Source: Bacteroides sp. 51 (GTDB lineage Bacteria > Bacteroidota > Bacteroidia > Bacteroidales > Bacteroidaceae). From it: DNA of 33,716 bases. The stretch covers positions 1 to 33,716 of the forward strand of contig NZ_QVMI01000041.1 of the NCBI RefSeq assembly GCF_010500965.1, read 5' to 3'. The notes beneath the pieces are model-generated. The model worked only from the letters and a program-made list of their open reading frames with translations, was not told the origin of the DNA and made no database searches. Shown here piece by piece: positions 32,258-33,716 of the stretch. The position numbers and the translations under genes are program-made. Position 1 is the stretch's first letter; every line of letters begins with the position of its first letter.

Positions 32258-33280
32258 TTATAACATGACGGCATACCTATCTCCAACCACCAATTTATCG
32301 CCTGTTATATCTACCTTAAACAAATGGGGCACACGGTGATAGCGTCCGTCTTTCATTTCCTTGTGGCTATGCACAGACATCAACATCTCGCCATCCAGGG
32401 TGCGGAAAAGCATACCGTGACCGAAATTCGGAGGAGTGATAGGTTCCGGTTCATGTATCCAGGGCCCATCAAGGGTTCCGCTTTCAGAGTAGGCTACACC
32501 TTGCGTATAAACATCATATATCCAGCTTGTCCAGATCATGCCCAACCGACCGGTTCCGGTTTCGAAAAGATAAGGACCATCGGTCACACGGTTCGGCACG
32601 TCGTTGCCATCGGCATCTTTCTCACGACTCCAGGGCGAATCGCTGGCGCGGAAAAGGAGTTTACCCTCACCGATTGAGCCGCTTAAATCAGATTTCAATT
32701 CTATCTTTTCCATTGTACCATCAATGGCTTGCAACCACTCGTAGCAATACACCATGTAGGGTTTGCCATCTTTATCAATCCAGAAGGTACCATCGAGCGT
32801 AGGTTTATTTGCCGGCAGATAGATTTCGTCTTTCATAGGCACATAAGGTCCACCGGGCTTATCGCTGACTAAGATATGCGATGCCCGGCGCTCGATTTCA
32901 TTGCCGGCTACGGTATCTATCTTCACATCGCGGTTGGTGAACGTGCCGAAATAATAATATTTGCCTTGATAAGAATGGAGTTCGGCAGCCCAGATCATCG
33001 GTCGCGGACCCATCCAGGAATTCGAATCGGTTTGGGCAACAACGTAAGGTCCACTCCAGAGTTTAAGGTCTTTACTTTTCCAAAGTTTCCCACCGGTTCC
33101 GGTCATGTAATACATGGAGGTAACCTCATCGGCTAAAATACATGGGTCGCTCAACACGATAGAGTCTAAAGGAACATTCGTACGGATCGTTTCCGCTTCG
33201 GTTTTAGCGCTACTACACGCAATTATCGCAATTGAAGCCAAAGAGAAAGAGAAGAATAGAATCAGGTTTGTCTTATTCAT
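32258..33280 (-). CDS. GH43-like glycosidase, lipoprotein (340 aa)
   Basis: The lipobox IIAC (Cys22) predicts an anchored lipoprotein. The fold is the five-bladed propeller of GH43: Asp45 in LSDPCIL is the expected base and Asp163 in TLDGTFW the pKa modulator. The third position, normally Glu in an EGP motif, reads VTDGPYLF, giving Asp233. A candidate structural segment PRPMIWAAEL (93-102) is typical. Known GH43 activities include arabinofuranosidase, xylosidase and exo-galactanase, and the Asp variant occurs in poorly described subgroups, so the activity is open. It is convergent with the binding-protein gene, uses its own promoter and carries no visible copy of the HTCS element, so it may be regulated separately. 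Confidence 0.84.
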   Translation of the reverse strand: MNKTNLILFFSFSLASIAIIACSSAKTEAETIRTNVPLDSIVLSDPCILADEVTSMYYMTGTGGKLWKSKDLKLWSGPYVVAQTDSNSWMGPRPMIWAAELHSYQGKYYYFGTFTNRDVKIDTVAGNEIERRASHILVSDKPGGPYVPMKDEIYLPANKPTLDGTFWIDKDGKPYMVYCYEWLQAIDGTMEKIELKSDLSGSIGEGKLLFRASDSPWSREKDADGNDVPNRVTDGPYLFETGTGRLGMIWTSWIYDVYTQGVAYSESGTLDGPWIHEPEPITPPNFGHGMLFRTLDGEMLMSVHSHKEMKDGRYHRVPHLFKVDITGDKLVVGDRYAVML

Positions 33281-33398
33281 AATGATTATATTTAGAGAGA
33301 ATAAAAGTAGAGATTTACCGGCAGATCGAAGTCTAATTTTCAGTCAAATAGGGGGTCTTATCATTCAATTTCATTACGGCACGTTACCATAAAAGAAA

Positions 33399-33420
33399 GG
33401 GAGGAGACTCCTCTCCTCCT
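33399..33420 (-). terminator. Hairpin, possible minus-strand terminator
   Basis: A 9-bp stem (33399-33407 with 33412-33420, including one G-T pair) has a 4-nt loop. On the minus strand it is followed by CTTTCTTTTATGG. It could end a transcript entering from the right of the window before it reaches the GH43 gene. Confidence 0.4.
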
Positions 33421-33517
33421 CTTAATTGCAATCTGATTGCACGATTACAATGTGCTAGATCGTATGACTCGTGGGCACTCTTACCCTTTCAACACTATCA
33501 GATTGCACTTAAATGCA

Positions 33518-33546
33518 AAATAGGTTTCGCTGAACCTCTATTTTTT
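33518..33546 (+). terminator. Possible plus-strand terminator
   Basis: AGGTT pairs with AACCT around the loop TCGCTG, extended by AAAT/ATTT past a 2-nt bulge, and followed by a run of T. No plus-strand gene lies upstream within the window after the convergent terminator at 32161, so it would serve a small non-coding transcript if real. Confidence 0.4.
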
Positions 33547-33716
33547 ATAAAGAAATTCAAACTCGATGATGCAATGTACAAATATTATTTCATATTTACA
33601 CTATTTAATATGTTAAATCACTAGTGGGCACTAAAAAATAAAAATCGTTCTTTGAAATGTTTTGTATATCGTGGTTTCAGAAGATTTTCGTTGCGTGACG
33701 ATTTGAATTGACTTCT

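Larger units (their letters stand above)
33281..33716. other. Right-end intergenic region without a credible gene
   Basis: No supported coding frame is present. The region should hold the GH43 gene promoter (TACTTTTA at 33309-33302 on the minus strand is a possible -7), a 9-bp hairpin at 33399-33420 and a second hairpin with a T-run at 33518-33546. The palindrome TGCAATCTGATTGCA at 33427-33441 shares GATTGCAC with 33501-33508, and GTGGGCACT occurs twice (33471-33479 and 33625-33633). The remaining bases show nothing that I recognise. Confidence 0.5.

Noticed and set aside
33570-33600. TGTACAAA near the right edge as a third HTCS element
   Set aside because: Only the first eight bases match; the GAACC and GAATAAACGAATACC blocks are absent.

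Overview
The window comes from a Bacteroidales-type bacterium (Bacteroides, Parabacteroides or Dysgonomonas-like; the genus cannot be fixed from this sequence). The evidence is a SusC/SusD pair, a one-piece hybrid two-component regulator (HTCS), lipoproteins of the Bacteroidetes kind, A/T-rich start regions without strong Shine-Dalgarno sequences, and promoter elements close to the Bacteroides -7 consensus TAnnTTTG. There are two unrelated blocks.

Block 1 (1-3278) is the end of an integrated element, visibly richer in A/T than the rest. At the left edge, on the minus strand, lies the 5' end of what looks like a group II intron, starting directly after the T-run of an intrinsic terminator. Next come two unrecognised minus-strand genes (163 and 317 aa) and a Bacteroidetes-type tyrosine recombinase (409 aa). 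The block ends in the 3' half of a CAT-anticodon tRNA gene, cut at the anticodon loop, which is the attachment-site junction. About 1.08 kb without credible genes follows; it holds the tRNA terminator and a 22-bp-period repeat array.

Block 2 (4362-33280) is a polysaccharide utilisation locus (PUL). The HTCS sensor-regulator is followed by an enzyme run: a DUF4832-type barrel lipoprotein, an SGNH-type esterase-like protein, a GH36-like alpha-galactosidase, a retaining-type GH97 alpha-galactosidase, a GH2 beta-glucuronidase-like enzyme with the NxK signature, a second long GH2 enzyme, a free-standing protein made only of the C-terminal beta-domains of GH35, and two GH3 enzymes. Then come SusC, SusD and a surface glycan-binding lipoprotein. 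A convergent GH43-like lipoprotein closes the locus behind a bidirectional terminator.

The genes fit one glycan-harvesting machine. Surface lipoproteins (DUF4832 protein, SusD, binding protein) would capture and trim the substrate, SusC would import oligosaccharides, and the many signal-peptide enzymes would strip alpha-galactosyl, beta-glucuronyl or galactosyl and GH3-type residues in the periplasm. A near-identical 40-bp element (37/40) lies before the first enzyme gene and before susC, with the candidate -7 hexamer exactly 58 bp from the element start in both. It is the best candidate operator for the HTCS.

The least explained signal is a set of three short tandem arrays (periods 22, 23 and 22 bp). 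Arrays 2 and 3 have clearly palindromic units with different palindromes; array 1 has shorter, partly palindromic cores. Two of them occupy exactly the only two large gaps (203 and 225 bp) in the enzyme operon that lack the HTCS element; the third lies upstream of the HTCS gene. They share architecture more than sequence and I do not recognise them.
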